Below are positions 42,084 through 53,079 of a stretch of 64,000 nt of DNA, one piece after another; positions within the stretch are counted from its first letter, which is position 1; every line of letters starts with the position of its first letter. The stretch is from Candidatus Delongbacteria bacterium (lineage in GTDB: Bacteria; CAIWAD01). Under the pieces are notes generated by a model that worked only from the letters and a program-made list of their open reading frames with translations, searched no databases and was not told the DNA's origin. The position numbers were made by a program, and so were the translations under genes. The DNA lies in the NCBI GenBank assembly GCA_020634015.1, contig JACKCN010000001.1, forward strand, positions 355,001 to 419,000. The letters are read 5' to 3'.

Positions 42084-42692
42084 TCAGGCCCCGGTCGTGG
42101 GGGGCGGACCGTCGGAAGCGGAAGATGGTCTGGCCGGCGTGAATCGGGGATCCGCGCTGGATCCGTTGCCGTACTCGCTGCGGTTGTCGTCCATTTCAGG
42201 CACGCCGCGGCCCAGCAGGAAGGAAGAGAGCACGGAAAAGGCCATTGAAAAGAACAGCATGCTGGCCATGTTGCTGAAAAACTGACCTGCCGGTGAGAAA
42301 CGCTGCTCCAGCATCGCCAGGCGATCGGCGATCACATCGGCCGCCAGGGAATCGGCGTGAAACAGTGTTTCCTGCTGTGCCAGCAGGGCGGGCAGGAAGT
42401 CCGGGTTCAAACGCCCGAAGTAGAGCCAGAAGAAAGACCCCGTGCCCACACCGCTGACCAGACCGATCACCAGCCCCGTGCGCATCGCCTGGGCATAGCG
42501 GATCTGCCCGTTCGGTTCCCGGCGGCGTGCCTCGAGAATGCCCAGGTACACCCCGGCGAAGACCACGCCCAGAATCAGGAAAGGGGCCCACCAGCTTCCG
42601 GGTTCGTTCGACGGTGACGCGGGATAGGTGACCAGAGTGTGAGCCACCACGAAGGCGGTGATGGCCAGTCCAAACAGTGCGCTGCGAAACAT
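42084..42692 (-). CDS. DUF4199-like membrane protein
   Basis: The 202-residue product has four hydrophobic segments (ALFGLAITAFVVAHTLV; FLILGVVFAGVYLGI; GLVIGLVSGVGTGSFFWLYFG; SMLFFSMAFSVLSSFLLG). The order and the RYAQAMRTGLVIGLVSG element match DUF4199 proteins, common in Bacteroidetes and relatives. The last ~35 residues are polar and Pro/Ser-rich. The function is unknown. It lies six bases before the nuclease-like gene, probably in one transcript. Confidence 0.8.
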   Translation of the reverse strand: MFRSALFGLAITAFVVAHTLVTYPASPSNEPGSWWAPFLILGVVFAGVYLGILEARRREPNGQIRYAQAMRTGLVIGLVSGVGTGSFFWLYFGRLNPDFLPALLAQQETLFHADSLAADVIADRLAMLEQRFSPAGQFFSNMASMLFFSMAFSVLSSFLLGRGVPEMDDNRSEYGNGSSADPRFTPARPSSASDGPPPTTGA

Positions 42693-42822
42693 GGGGCAAT
42701 CCTGCAGTGGAAGATGTCGTCATCTGCATGGGTTCCGGCCGCCCGGCGGCAAGGGCCGGCCACGCGCCAACTTAGGGAGATCCACCGGCGACGGCAAGAT
42801 GGTCGGTCGTGACACGCCGGGA

Positions 42823-45057
<2,235 letters not shown>

Positions 45058-45061
45058 GGGC

Positions 45062-45844
45062 TTACCAGGACGCGGACAGGACACGGCCGTTGACGGCCTT
45101 GACCTTGCCCTCGGGCAATTCCTGGAGCTCGAACTCGATGATCAGCGAGCGTTCGCGCAGCCTGGAAAACTCCTCGTTGCTCACGGGCATCTCACCCAGG
45201 CGCAGGTCGGTGATATGGCAGAAGATGTCGTCACGGAAATCCGCATGGCCCAGCCCGGTGCGCAGCGTGATGAAACCGTAGCCCTTTTCTTCGTTCACCG
45301 CATGCAGCACTCCGCGCAGCCTGGGCGGGCCCTCGGTCGTGTGCGGCAACAGGCCGTGCACCAGATAGCCCGGGAAGAACGTGTCCACCTGCTGGCGCAA
45401 CAGATGGCTGGTATTGGAGAACGAGAGCGCGTCCACCCGTCGTCCCCGGTTCTGCAGGGCCTGCACCAAACGCAGGAAGTCGCCATCGCCGGTGCCCAGC
45501 AGGAGGTAGTCCAGATTGTCGGATTGAAGCAGGGCGTCCACGGCCATGTCCAGGTCGGCATTGGCCTTCACGGCCAGATTGCCCTCCTCGTCGCGGAAGC
45601 GGCGGACTTCCTTCTGCATCACGTGGTAGCCCTGGCGGCGCAGCACGTTGCGGTAGTCCTCGCCCTTGCGCCGGTACTCCATGTCGCGCTGCTCGCGTTC
45701 CTTGTCCACCGCCAGATAGGCGCAGGCCCGCAGAACGGTGGCGCCCTGGGCTTCCACCAGGTCGCGGATCACGTGAAAGCGCATCCCGCGTCCGCCGTTG
45801 CGCACCAGATTCTCGATGTCGAGATAGATCCCCGCTTTCAGCAT
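45062..45844 (-). CDS. NYN-domain ribonuclease-like protein with C-terminal cold-shock-like domain
   Basis: The 260-residue product starts MLKAGIYLDIENLVRNG with the first NYN aspartate (D9); further acidic residues are in NADLDMAVDALL (97-103) and LGTGDGDF (120-122). From about residue 175 it has RGVLHAVNEEKGYGFITLRT and DDIFCHITDL, a cold-shock/S1-like RNA-binding fold. LabA/DUF88-type NYN proteins are metal-dependent RNases. An NYN domain joined to an RNA-binding domain suggests action on structured or bound RNA. It overlaps kynA by seven bases and abuts recQ. Confidence 0.88.
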   Translation of the reverse strand: MLKAGIYLDIENLVRNGGRGMRFHVIRDLVEAQGATVLRACAYLAVDKEREQRDMEYRRKGEDYRNVLRRQGYHVMQKEVRRFRDEEGNLAVKANADLDMAVDALLQSDNLDYLLLGTGDGDFLRLVQALQNRGRRVDALSFSNTSHLLRQQVDTFFPGYLVHGLLPHTTEGPPRLRGVLHAVNEEKGYGFITLRTGLGHADFRDDIFCHITDLRLGEMPVSNEEFSRLRERSLIIEFELQELPEGKVKAVNGRVLSASW

Positions 45845-46947
45845 GAGGAGTCCCGCTGTTCTCCGAAGTGGAAGTTGAGCGAACGGGTCACGCTGGTGGG
45901 CAGCGCGGGCAGCTCGCTGCGCGGAATCAGGCAGGTCGCCAGGTTGAACAGGTCGGTGAAGATCCGGTGGCGGTCCACCGTGTCACGCAGATAGTCCGAG
46001 CCGGTGCTGCCGCCCGTGCCGATCTTGCGGCCCAGCATGCGCTGCACCATCTGGGTATGCCGCCCGCGCCAGAGTGCCAGGTTCTCGTCGATCTCGATCA
46101 GCGACTGGAGCAGGTTGAAGGGCATCTGCAGGATCGGCTCGTCGCGGTAGAGGCTGATGAAGAGCGCGGCCACGGTGGCCCGGTGACTCAGCCTGCGCTC
46201 GCCCGCACGCACCAGTTCCTCGTGCTGTTCAGGATTGGTGATGGTGCGGTAGCTGGAGGCGGTGCCGTCGATCATCTGCAACCGGATCCGGGTTTCCTCC
46301 TCGGTGATCAGGTCGCTGGCGCGCACCGTGTCACGGTCCTTCTCGAGCATGCGTTCCACGGCCTGACCGTACTCCTCGAGGAAATGGAACTGGCCCAGGT
46401 CCAGGAAGGGTGTGCGCTCAAGCCAGCCCGCGATGCCGTCGAATACATTGGCCGCCCGTTCGCTGGCCAGCAGCCGCTCGCGGATCGGGTCGGGATAGTA
46501 GCTGGTATAAGGGCGCCCACTGAAACGCAGGCGCTGGCTCTCCTTGAGCCCCAGCTTGTTCTCCAGCAGCCGGAACTGCCAGCTCTGGAATCCGGAGGCC
46601 GTGCTCAGCAGATTGCGGAAGTCCAGGAAATCCAGCGGGGTCATGGTTTCCAGCACCTGGATCTGCTGCACCAGCAGCCCCTGGATCACGATCACCCGGC
46701 GCAGACGGTGCACCACGGTGCCCACTTCCCGTTCGGGCAGCTCGCCCCCGCCGAAGAGTTCCAGCACCGAATCCAGTTCGTGAAGGATCTGCTTGAACCA
46801 CAGTTCATAGGCCTGGTGCACGATGATGAACAGCATCTCGTCGTGCGCCTTGATCCCGCCCGCCTCACTGCGCGGATGCTGGCAGTCCAGCAGGCCGTCG
46901 AGGTGCAGGTATTGGGAATAGCTCACGGTCTCGGGAATGGACGTCAT
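45838..46947 (-). CDS. kynA: tryptophan 2,3-dioxygenase
   Basis: The 369-residue haem enzyme shows YSQYLHLDGLLDCQHPRS, the conserved DEMLFIIVHQAYELWFKQILHEL, and the C-terminal LWRGRHTQMVQRMLGRKIGTGGSTGSDYL. The last segment contains the proximal haem histidine and the GTGGS loop that closes on the substrate. It oxidises L-tryptophan to N-formylkynurenine, the first step of the kynurenine pathway. No other kynurenine gene is in the window. The ATG at 46947 was chosen for the family N-terminus; the frame is open 100 codons upstream with no similarity. Confidence 0.95.
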   Translation of the reverse strand: MTSIPETVSYSQYLHLDGLLDCQHPRSEAGGIKAHDEMLFIIVHQAYELWFKQILHELDSVLELFGGGELPEREVGTVVHRLRRVIVIQGLLVQQIQVLETMTPLDFLDFRNLLSTASGFQSWQFRLLENKLGLKESQRLRFSGRPYTSYYPDPIRERLLASERAANVFDGIAGWLERTPFLDLGQFHFLEEYGQAVERMLEKDRDTVRASDLITEEETRIRLQMIDGTASSYRTITNPEQHEELVRAGERRLSHRATVAALFISLYRDEPILQMPFNLLQSLIEIDENLALWRGRHTQMVQRMLGRKIGTGGSTGSDYLRDTVDRHRIFTDLFNLATCLIPRSELPALPTSVTRSLNFHFGEQRDSSC

Positions 46948-47023
46948 GGGGCAGGTCCTTGCAGGTCTTGGATGTGGTGTGCGGCGACGCGTGGGCACGC
47001 ACCGGCACCGTTGACCGGTGTCG

Positions 47024-47056
47024 TTGGTTGCTGAAGCCCGCACAATATAATGCGGG
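47024..47056. promoter_or_regulatory. AT-rich promoter-like element within an inverted repeat
   Basis: CCCGCA (47037-47042) and TGCGGG (47051-47056) flank the AT-rich CAATATAA. On the plus strand TATAAT (47046-47051) has TTGGTT 16 bases upstream; on the minus strand TATATT faces kynA about 100 bases upstream of its ATG. Either direction is possible, and the inverted repeat could be an operator for kynA. Confidence 0.35.
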
Positions 47057-47171
47057 GCCGGGCCATCGGAACGAAGAATGCCCGGGGCCCATGAAATCGG
47101 TCCTGCGGATGTCAGAAAATCGGGACACCCAGCGGCAAACCCCTGTGCAGACAGCAGGGCCCACAGGAGTT

Positions 47172-47384
47172 CTAGCTGCCGACCAGGAAATCCAGCACGT
47201 TGCCGGCCGTCGATGACTTGCGGCGGTAGAGTTCGCAGTAACCACACGCACGGCAGGCCACCACGGTGAACTTGCGGTTCTGGACATCAAAGAACCGCGA
47301 AAAGCCGTTTCCGGTGGTGCGGATCTCGTCGGTATCGAATTCGGTCCCGTTGCAGCGCGTGCAGCGATAGGCTCTGGGTTCCAT
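47172..47384 (-). CDS. small zinc-ribbon protein
   Basis: The 70-residue product has two CxxC knuckles, CTRCNGTEFDTDEIRTTGNG and VVACRACGYCELYR, in a zinc-ribbon arrangement seen in small conserved proteins of unknown role. The last residues NVLDFLVGS are typical of that group. The ATG at 47384 has CAGGGAG upstream. It is divergent from the ABC exporter genes. Confidence 0.8.
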   Translation of the reverse strand: MEPRAYRCTRCNGTEFDTDEIRTTGNGFSRFFDVQNRKFTVVACRACGYCELYRRKSSTAGNVLDFLVGS

Positions 47385-47481
47385 GAGAGACTCCCTGTTG
47401 GGGCCGGGCTCTGTCGCGCGGCCGAGGAAAGGGTAATGCTTGCGTCGGGAAATCCCTGCCGGTCGGGCGTCTGTCCGACCC

Positions 47482-49263
47482 ATGCCCTATCTTGCGCGTC
47501 TCGTCAGCCAACCCGGAGAGTCCATCAAGCACCTGCGCAACATCCTCCCCTTCCTGCGTACCTATCGGAAGCAGATCCTGCTGGGCACCCTGCTCGTTCT
47601 CCTGACCAATGTGCTGGGAGTCTTCGTCCCGCGCGTCCTGGGTCTGGCCATCGACGATCTGCGCCGCGGCCTGGAAGACCACAGCCTGGGCTGGTACATC
47701 ACCGTTCTGCTGGGGCTGAGCGTGCTCTCCGGAGTGGCGCGCTTCGGCATGCGGCGCATCCTGATCGGCAGCTCGCGCCAGGTGGAACGCGACCTGCGCG
47801 CACTGTTCTTCAAGCGCCTGCTGGAACTCTCGCCGCGCTTCTTCGTGCGCAACCGCACGGGCGACATCATGAGTCGCGCCACCACCGACATCGAGAACGT
47901 GCGGATGGCCGCCGGTCCGGGTCTGATGTACACACTTGATACTCTGGTGCTCACCAGCTTCGCGCTGGTGATGATGCTGGGCATCAGCGTGAAGCTCTCG
48001 CTGGTGGTGCTGGTGATGTTGCCCGTGGTCAGCAGCCTGGTCTACATGATCAGCAAGCGGATCCACAGGCTCTCGATGCAGAGCCAGGAGAAATACGGCA
48101 GGATCTCGAGCATGGTCCAGGAGACCGCCTCGGGGATCCGCGTGATCCAGGCCTATTCGCGCGAAGAGTTCATGGCCGGGCGCTTCGACCGGGAACTGGA
48201 GGACTACCGCCGCCTGCAGATGAGCCTGATCACCACGGACGCCAGTTTCCGACCGATGCTCACCGGGCTGTTCAGCGTGGCCCAGGCCCTGCTGCTCTGG
48301 CTGGGTGGCAAGGCCATCGTGGCGGGCACGCTCAGCCTGGGCGACTATGTGGCCTTCTCCACGTACACGGCGATGCTGGCCTGGCCCACCATCGCGATCG
48401 GCTGGGTCACCAACCTGATGCAGCGCGGGGATGCCGGCATGAAACGCCTGGAAGGCATCATCCGGGAGCCGGACCGGTTGGGCGAGGGCGTGGTCAAGGC
48501 GCCCGGCAAAGGGCACATCCAGGTGCGCAAGCTTTCCTTCCGCTATTCCGAGGACAGTCCCTGGATCCTGCGCGAGCTGGATCTGGACCTGGCCGCGGGC
48601 ACCATCCTGGGCATCGTGGGCCCCACGGGCAGTGGCAAGAGCACCCTGCTGCGCCTGATCTGCCGTGAGCTGGAACCCGTGGAGGGCACAGTGGAACTGG
48701 ATGGCACGCCTCTGGCCGCACTGTCCCTCGACAGCCTGCGCAATGCCATGGCGGTGGTCCCGCAGGATGCCTTCCTCTTCAGCGAGACCCTGCGCAACAA
48801 CGTGCGCTTCGGACGAGAACACGCCTCCGAAGCACTCTTCGACCAGAGCGGACGGATCAGTCACATCCAGCAGGACATCGCCCAGCTGGCCGATGGCTGG
48901 GAAAGCGCGATCGGCGAGCGGGGCATCACCCTCAGCGGGGGCCAGAAACAGCGCAGCACCATCGCGCGGGCCGTGATGATGGAACCGGCGGTGCTGGTGC
49001 TGGACGACTGCCTGAGCGCCGTGGACAACCATACCGAGCAGCAGATCATCGCCGGACTGCGCGAGTACATGAAGGGGCGTACCACGCTGATCGCCAGTCA
49101 CCGCCTCTCCGCGCTGGCGGAGGCCGACCGGATCATCGTGCTGGACGCGGGACGGATCAGCGAGTCGGGAACTCATGAGGAATTGCTGGCCCTGGGCGGC
49201 GTCTACGCGGACCTGTACCAGCGCCAGCAACTGGAAGACGAACTGAGCGGGGAGGCCGCATGA
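47482..49263 (+). CDS. heterodimeric ABC exporter subunit with non-canonical Walker B
   Basis: The ~593-residue half-transporter has six helices (LLGTLLVLLTNVLGVFVPRVLGLAIDDL onward) and a nucleotide-binding domain with Walker A GPTGSGKST, signature LSGGQKQR and H-loop ASHRLSAL. Walker B reads AVLVLDDCLSAVD, with aspartate where the catalytic glutamate should be. That is the mark of the degenerate site in heterodimeric type IV exporters such as TM287/288 and BmrCD. Its partner is the next gene, with which it overlaps by four bases (ATGA). The ATG at 47482 lacks a clear ribosome site; a TTG at 47440 with AGGAAAGGG upstream is an alternative. The substrate is unknown. Confidence 0.93.
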   Translation: MPYLARLVSQPGESIKHLRNILPFLRTYRKQILLGTLLVLLTNVLGVFVPRVLGLAIDDLRRGLEDHSLGWYITVLLGLSVLSGVARFGMRRILIGSSRQVERDLRALFFKRLLELSPRFFVRNRTGDIMSRATTDIENVRMAAGPGLMYTLDTLVLTSFALVMMLGISVKLSLVVLVMLPVVSSLVYMISKRIHRLSMQSQEKYGRISSMVQETASGIRVIQAYSREEFMAGRFDRELEDYRRLQMSLITTDASFRPMLTGLFSVAQALLLWLGGKAIVAGTLSLGDYVAFSTYTAMLAWPTIAIGWVTNLMQRGDAGMKRLEGIIREPDRLGEGVVKAPGKGHIQVRKLSFRYSEDSPWILRELDLDLAAGTILGIVGPTGSGKSTLLRLICRELEPVEGTVELDGTPLAALSLDSLRNAMAVVPQDAFLFSETLRNNVRFGREHASEALFDQSGRISHIQQDIAQLADGWESAIGERGITLSGGQKQRSTIARAVMMEPAVLVLDDCLSAVDNHTEQQIIAGLREYMKGRTTLIASHRLSALAEADRIIVLDAGRISESGTHEELLALGGVYADLYQRQQLEDELSGEAA

Positions 49264-51101
49264 AGCAGGCCCCGCCGCCCAAGGTCAATCTGGATCCGCG
49301 AATTCTGGCGCGTCTGGTGCGCATGTTGCTGCCCTACAAGGGCATGGCCGCGCTCGCGCTGTTGATGATCCTGGGCGCCTCGCTGCTGGAAACCGCCGTG
49401 CCCCTGATCACGCGGCACGCGATCGATGTGGACATCCACGATGCGGACATGGAATCCCTGGGCCGGACCATCGCGCTGTACCTGCTGGTGGTCGCGGGGG
49501 CCTTCCTGCTGCGCTTCTTCCAGCAGGTGGTGACCGGCTGGATCGGGCAGGCCATCGTGGTGGACATGCGCCGCGCCCTCTACAAGCGCGTGAGCCAGAT
49601 GCAGATGGGCTGGTTCGACCGCAACCCGGTGGGCCAGATCATGACCCGGCTCACCAATGATGTCGAGAATCTCAATCAGCTCTTCACCGGCGGACTGATC
49701 CTGATCTTCCAGGACATCCTCTCGCTGATCCTGATCGTGGCCGCGCTGTTCATGCTCGACTGGAAACTGGCGCTGGTGCTGCTGGCCGTGCTGCCGCCGA
49801 TCCTCTTCGCCACCTTCCAGTTCAAGAAACTGGTGCGCCAGGCCTTCCGGCGTGTACGCGCCCTGGTCGGTGAAGTGAACACCTTCCTCCAGGAGAACAT
49901 CACGGGACTGGCCGTGGTGCGTCTGTTCAGGCGGGAGGCGCGCAATCGCGAACTCTTCGGCGCGATCAACGACCGGCTGATGAACGAGAACATCCGCACG
50001 ATCTTCTACTTCAGCGTGTTCTTTCCGTTGATGGAAGTGCTGGGCAGCGTGGCGGTGGCCGCCGTGATCTGGAAGGGCGGACACGAGGTTCTGGCCGGCG
50101 CGCTCACCTTCGGTACGCTGGTGGCGTTTCTGAATTACGCCGAGCGTTTCTTCCGTCCGATCCGCGATCTGGCCGAGAAGTACAACATCCTCCAGAGCGC
50201 GATGGCCGCCGCGGAGCGGGTCTTCGAGATCATGGACCAGGAGCCTTCGATCACCGGCGGCAGCATTGCCGTGCGCGAACTGCGCGGCGAGATCGAATTC
50301 CGCAATGTGAGCTTTGCCTACGAGCCGGGCGTGCCCGTGATCCGGGACCTCAGTTTCCACATTCCGGCGGGCAGCAGTGCGGCGCTGGTGGGCTACACGG
50401 GCAGCGGCAAGAGCACCGTGGCCAGTCTGCTGCTGCGCTTCTACGAGCCCCAGTCGGGCAGCATCCTGATCGATGGGGTGGATCTGCGCGAACTGAAACT
50501 GGACGAACTCAGGCGCCGGATGGCGATCGTGCTGCAGGATGTGTTCCTGTTCAGCGGCAGCGTGCGCGAGAACATCGGGCTGGGCGCTGATTACGATGAC
50601 CAGCGCCTGCGCGAAGCGGCTCGCCGGGTGGGTCTGCTGGACTGGATCGACCGCCAGCCCGACGGTCTGGATCACGAAGTGAATGAGCGTGGCCAGAGTC
50701 TATCGGGCGGACAGCGCCAGCTGGTGAGTTTCGCTCGGGCCCTGGCTCACGATCCGGCCGTGCTGCTGCTGGACGAAGCCACCTCCAGTGTGGACACGAT
50801 TTCCGAAGGCCTGATCCAGAAAGCCATCGAAGAATTGCTGCGCGATCGCACCTCGCTGGTGATCGCCCACCGCCTGAGCACGATCCAGAATGTGGATCAC
50901 ATCCTGGTCCTGCACCAGGGCCGCCTGGTGGAACAGGGCACCCATCGCCGGCTGATGGAGAATCAGGGCATTTATCACCGCCTCTGGACCCTGCAGTCCT
51001 CGAGCCAGCGCCATGACCCCCTTGTCGGCCCGTCGATTCCTCCGGATGAAGACCCGCCCCTTGATGCCTCCGACAAGGATCTGGCGGACGATCCGGAGTG
51101 A
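49260..51101 (+). CDS. heterodimeric ABC exporter subunit with canonical ATPase site
   Basis: The 613-residue half-transporter has a six-helix membrane domain (MAALALLMILGASLLETAVPLITRH onward) and a nucleotide-binding domain with Walker A GYTGSGKST, signature LSGGQRQLVS, Walker B AVLLLDEATSSVD with the catalytic Glu, and AHRLSTIQ. It pairs with the preceding subunit, so one composite site should be active and the other degenerate. The C-terminal ~30 residues are acidic and proline-rich. Its stop overlaps the start of the TauE-like gene (GTGA). Confidence 0.95.
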   Translation: MKQAPPPKVNLDPRILARLVRMLLPYKGMAALALLMILGASLLETAVPLITRHAIDVDIHDADMESLGRTIALYLLVVAGAFLLRFFQQVVTGWIGQAIVVDMRRALYKRVSQMQMGWFDRNPVGQIMTRLTNDVENLNQLFTGGLILIFQDILSLILIVAALFMLDWKLALVLLAVLPPILFATFQFKKLVRQAFRRVRALVGEVNTFLQENITGLAVVRLFRREARNRELFGAINDRLMNENIRTIFYFSVFFPLMEVLGSVAVAAVIWKGGHEVLAGALTFGTLVAFLNYAERFFRPIRDLAEKYNILQSAMAAAERVFEIMDQEPSITGGSIAVRELRGEIEFRNVSFAYEPGVPVIRDLSFHIPAGSSAALVGYTGSGKSTVASLLLRFYEPQSGSILIDGVDLRELKLDELRRRMAIVLQDVFLFSGSVRENIGLGADYDDQRLREAARRVGLLDWIDRQPDGLDHEVNERGQSLSGGQRQLVSFARALAHDPAVLLLDEATSSVDTISEGLIQKAIEELLRDRTSLVIAHRLSTIQNVDHILVLHQGRLVEQGTHRRLMENQGIYHRLWTLQSSSQRHDPLVGPSIPPDEDPPLDASDKDLADDPE

Positions 51102-52084
51102 TCCTTGAGCTCTATACGGGCGGCCCCGCGTTCTCAAGCAGCGCTCCCTGGCTCATCGGGGGTGCCGGCGTGGTGGGCGGCCTGCTGGCCGGATTGCTGG
51201 GCATCGGTGGTGGTGTGGTTTCCGTGCCCCTCTTGCTGGCCCTCGGAATACCTCCGCGTTTCGCCACCGCCAGCATGACCGCCGCGATCGTGGGCAACTC
51301 GGCGGCTGCCACGGTCTACAACGCCTTCCGCCAATCCTTCTCCTGGACAGTCGGGCTCTGGATGGGCCTTGGAGGCGCGGCCGGAGGCCTGTTCGGAAGC
51401 TGGCTGGTTTCCCGCATACACAGCCCGCGCGCTCTGGACATGGGCATCAGCGCTGGTTTTCTGGCCGTGCAGGCGATTGCCCTGTTGCTGATGTTCCGCC
51501 GACCGGCCACATCCGTGGGGCGACATCCCCACGCCCTGCTGCGCCTGCCCTTCCTGCGTGTGAACACGGTCCTCTGCAACGAACCGATCTCCCTGCTGGT
51601 GCCCATCGCGGCTGCGATCGGGGTGGCTGTGATGGGCGCATTTCTGGGCATCGGCGGGGCGCTGCTGCTCTCGCCCTTGCTGCTCAGCCTGTGCCACAGC
51701 AGTCTGAGACAGATCATTCCCGTCGTGCAGCTGACCGTTCTTGTGGGGGCCCTGTTCTCCGCCAGCGGACACGTCTTTCTGAGTGGCAATCTGGACCCGG
51801 GCGTGGCCCTGCTGCTGATTCTGGGAGGCACGATCGGTGCCCCTCTGGGCAGCCGGCTCAAACATCGCCTGAGTGACCGCAACCTGCACCGGATCTATGG
51901 CCTGGTGATCCTGTTGGCGATGGTCAAGGTCGCGTCCGGACTGTTCATCCACGCTGCGCCCGCCCTGGAACAGGCCTCGGCCAGGCCGGAGCTTGCAGGG
52001 AGACTTCCGGTCTGGCTGGCCACGGTCGGCCTGGCCCTTGTCTGGGGTCCTTTGAGCGCTTGGTTGCTCCGGCCCCGCTCCTGA
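51098..52084 (+). CDS. TauE/SafE-family membrane permease
   Basis: The 328-residue protein has about eight hydrophobic helices and the two family repeats GGAGVVGGLLAGLLGIGGGVVSVPLLLALG and VAVMGAFLGIGGALLLSPLLL. TauE/SafE proteins move small organic or inorganic anions such as sulfite or sulfoacetate across the inner membrane. A GTG at 51098 overlaps the preceding stop as GTGA, so it is coupled to the ABC exporter genes; the functional link is unknown. Confidence 0.9.
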   Translation: MILELYTGGPAFSSSAPWLIGGAGVVGGLLAGLLGIGGGVVSVPLLLALGIPPRFATASMTAAIVGNSAAATVYNAFRQSFSWTVGLWMGLGGAAGGLFGSWLVSRIHSPRALDMGISAGFLAVQAIALLLMFRRPATSVGRHPHALLRLPFLRVNTVLCNEPISLLVPIAAAIGVAVMGAFLGIGGALLLSPLLLSLCHSSLRQIIPVVQLTVLVGALFSASGHVFLSGNLDPGVALLLILGGTIGAPLGSRLKHRLSDRNLHRIYGLVILLAMVKVASGLFIHAAPALEQASARPELAGRLPVWLATVGLALVWGPLSAWLLRPRS

Positions 52085-52251
52085 GTCTGCCGAATTCTGG
52101 TTTCACGGAAATTCGTTTCAACAAAGTTTTTTCGAGACGCCTGTTTTCTTCTTGCCCCGCGCCCGACTTCTTGCTTGGTTGACCACAGCAGAATCAATTG
52201 CCTCCCCACACGGCAACGTCCCCTACCAACCATTTCAGAAAGGAGTGCATC

Positions 52252-52974
52252 ATGCATTCTCTCAAGACCCAGTCTCTCGTCGTGTTGGGCGCCCTGCTCT
52301 CGCTGTCCGTGGCCGCGCTGGCCCAGACCTATGTGGCTTCCCTTGATGGCTTGCAGGAAGTGCCCGCCAACGCCAGCCCCGGAAGCGGAGTGGTAACGGC
52401 CGTGCTCACGGGCAATACGCTGGTGGTGTCGGGCAGCTATTCGGGTCTGCAGGGCAACACCACGGCGTCGCACATCCACGCAGCCCCGGCCGGCAGCAAT
52501 GGCGGTGTGCTGATTCCTCTGGTCCTGGCGACCGGCTCCACCAGCGGTACCTACTTCGAGGCGGAAAACACCTACAACCTGACCGCGGCCCAGATCGGGA
52601 TGCTGCAGTCCGATGGTCTGTACGTCAATGTGCACTCCACGGTGCATCCCGGTGGCGAGATCCGTGGCCAGTTCTACGCCCAGCGCGTCTCGGACACAGT
52701 GGACCAGCCCGTGCATTTCGAACTGGCCGCCAACCATCCCAATCCCTTCAACCCCAGCACCACTCTGGCCTTCAGTCTGGATCACACCGCGTCGGTGCGT
52801 CTGAGCGTGTTCGACATCATGGGCAGGGAAGTGGCCGTGCTCAACGATGGTCTGTTGGGTTCCGGTGAGCATCAGCTGGTGTTCAATGCGGACGGACTCT
52901 CCAGCGGCACCTATTTCTACCGCCTGGACAGCGAAGGCCGCAGCGAAACCCGCAAGATGCTGCTGCTGAAGTAA
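52252..52974 (+). CDS. secreted CHRD-domain protein with type IX-like C-terminal sorting domain
   Basis: The 240-residue product has a signal peptide (LVVLGALLSLSVAALAQT), then a CHRD domain (residues ~24-145: YVASLDGLQEVPANASPGSG, ASHIHAAPAGSNG, YVNVHSTVHPGGEIRGQFY). The last ~75 residues form a sorting-type domain (NHPNPFNPSTTLAFSL, VRLSVFDIMGREVAVL, SGTYFYRLDSEGRSETRKMLLLK). CHRD domains are found in chordin and many secreted bacterial proteins of unknown role. The C-terminal domain points to type IX secretion in an FCB-group host; no T9SS gene is in the window. AAAGGAG lies seven bases before the ATG. A hairpin terminator follows at 53017. Confidence 0.93.
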   Translation: MHSLKTQSLVVLGALLSLSVAALAQTYVASLDGLQEVPANASPGSGVVTAVLTGNTLVVSGSYSGLQGNTTASHIHAAPAGSNGGVLIPLVLATGSTSGTYFEAENTYNLTAAQIGMLQSDGLYVNVHSTVHPGGEIRGQFYAQRVSDTVDQPVHFELAANHPNPFNPSTTLAFSLDHTASVRLSVFDIMGREVAVLNDGLLGSGEHQLVFNADGLSSGTYFYRLDSEGRSETRKMLLLK

Positions 52975-53016
52975 TACACGCCCCTGTTCACGGGAACAAG
53001 GGAGCGACTCTTCTTC

Positions 53017-53055
53017 AGAACTCCCCCGGGTAGCTGCGGCAGCCGGGGGAGTTCT
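53017..53055 (+). terminator. strong hairpin downstream of the CHRD gene
   Basis: AGAACTCCCCCGG (53017-53029) pairs perfectly with CCGGGGGAGTTCT (53043-53055), and the loop can add GCTG/CAGC. It lies 43 bases after the stop codon and is followed by CTCAT, so it is probably a terminator, although the U-tract is short. Confidence 0.65.
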
Positions 53056-53079
53056 CTCATGGAACCCGGATTGGTTCAT

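Noticed and set aside
41157..42692. restriction-modification or defence island
   Set aside because: A PD-(D/E)XK-like protein and RecQ lie close together, but no methylase, specificity subunit or other defence gene is present.
47287..49230. 647-codon minus-strand frame opposite the ABC exporter gene
   Set aside because: It is antisense to a clear ABC transporter gene and has shadow-like His/Gln/Asp composition.
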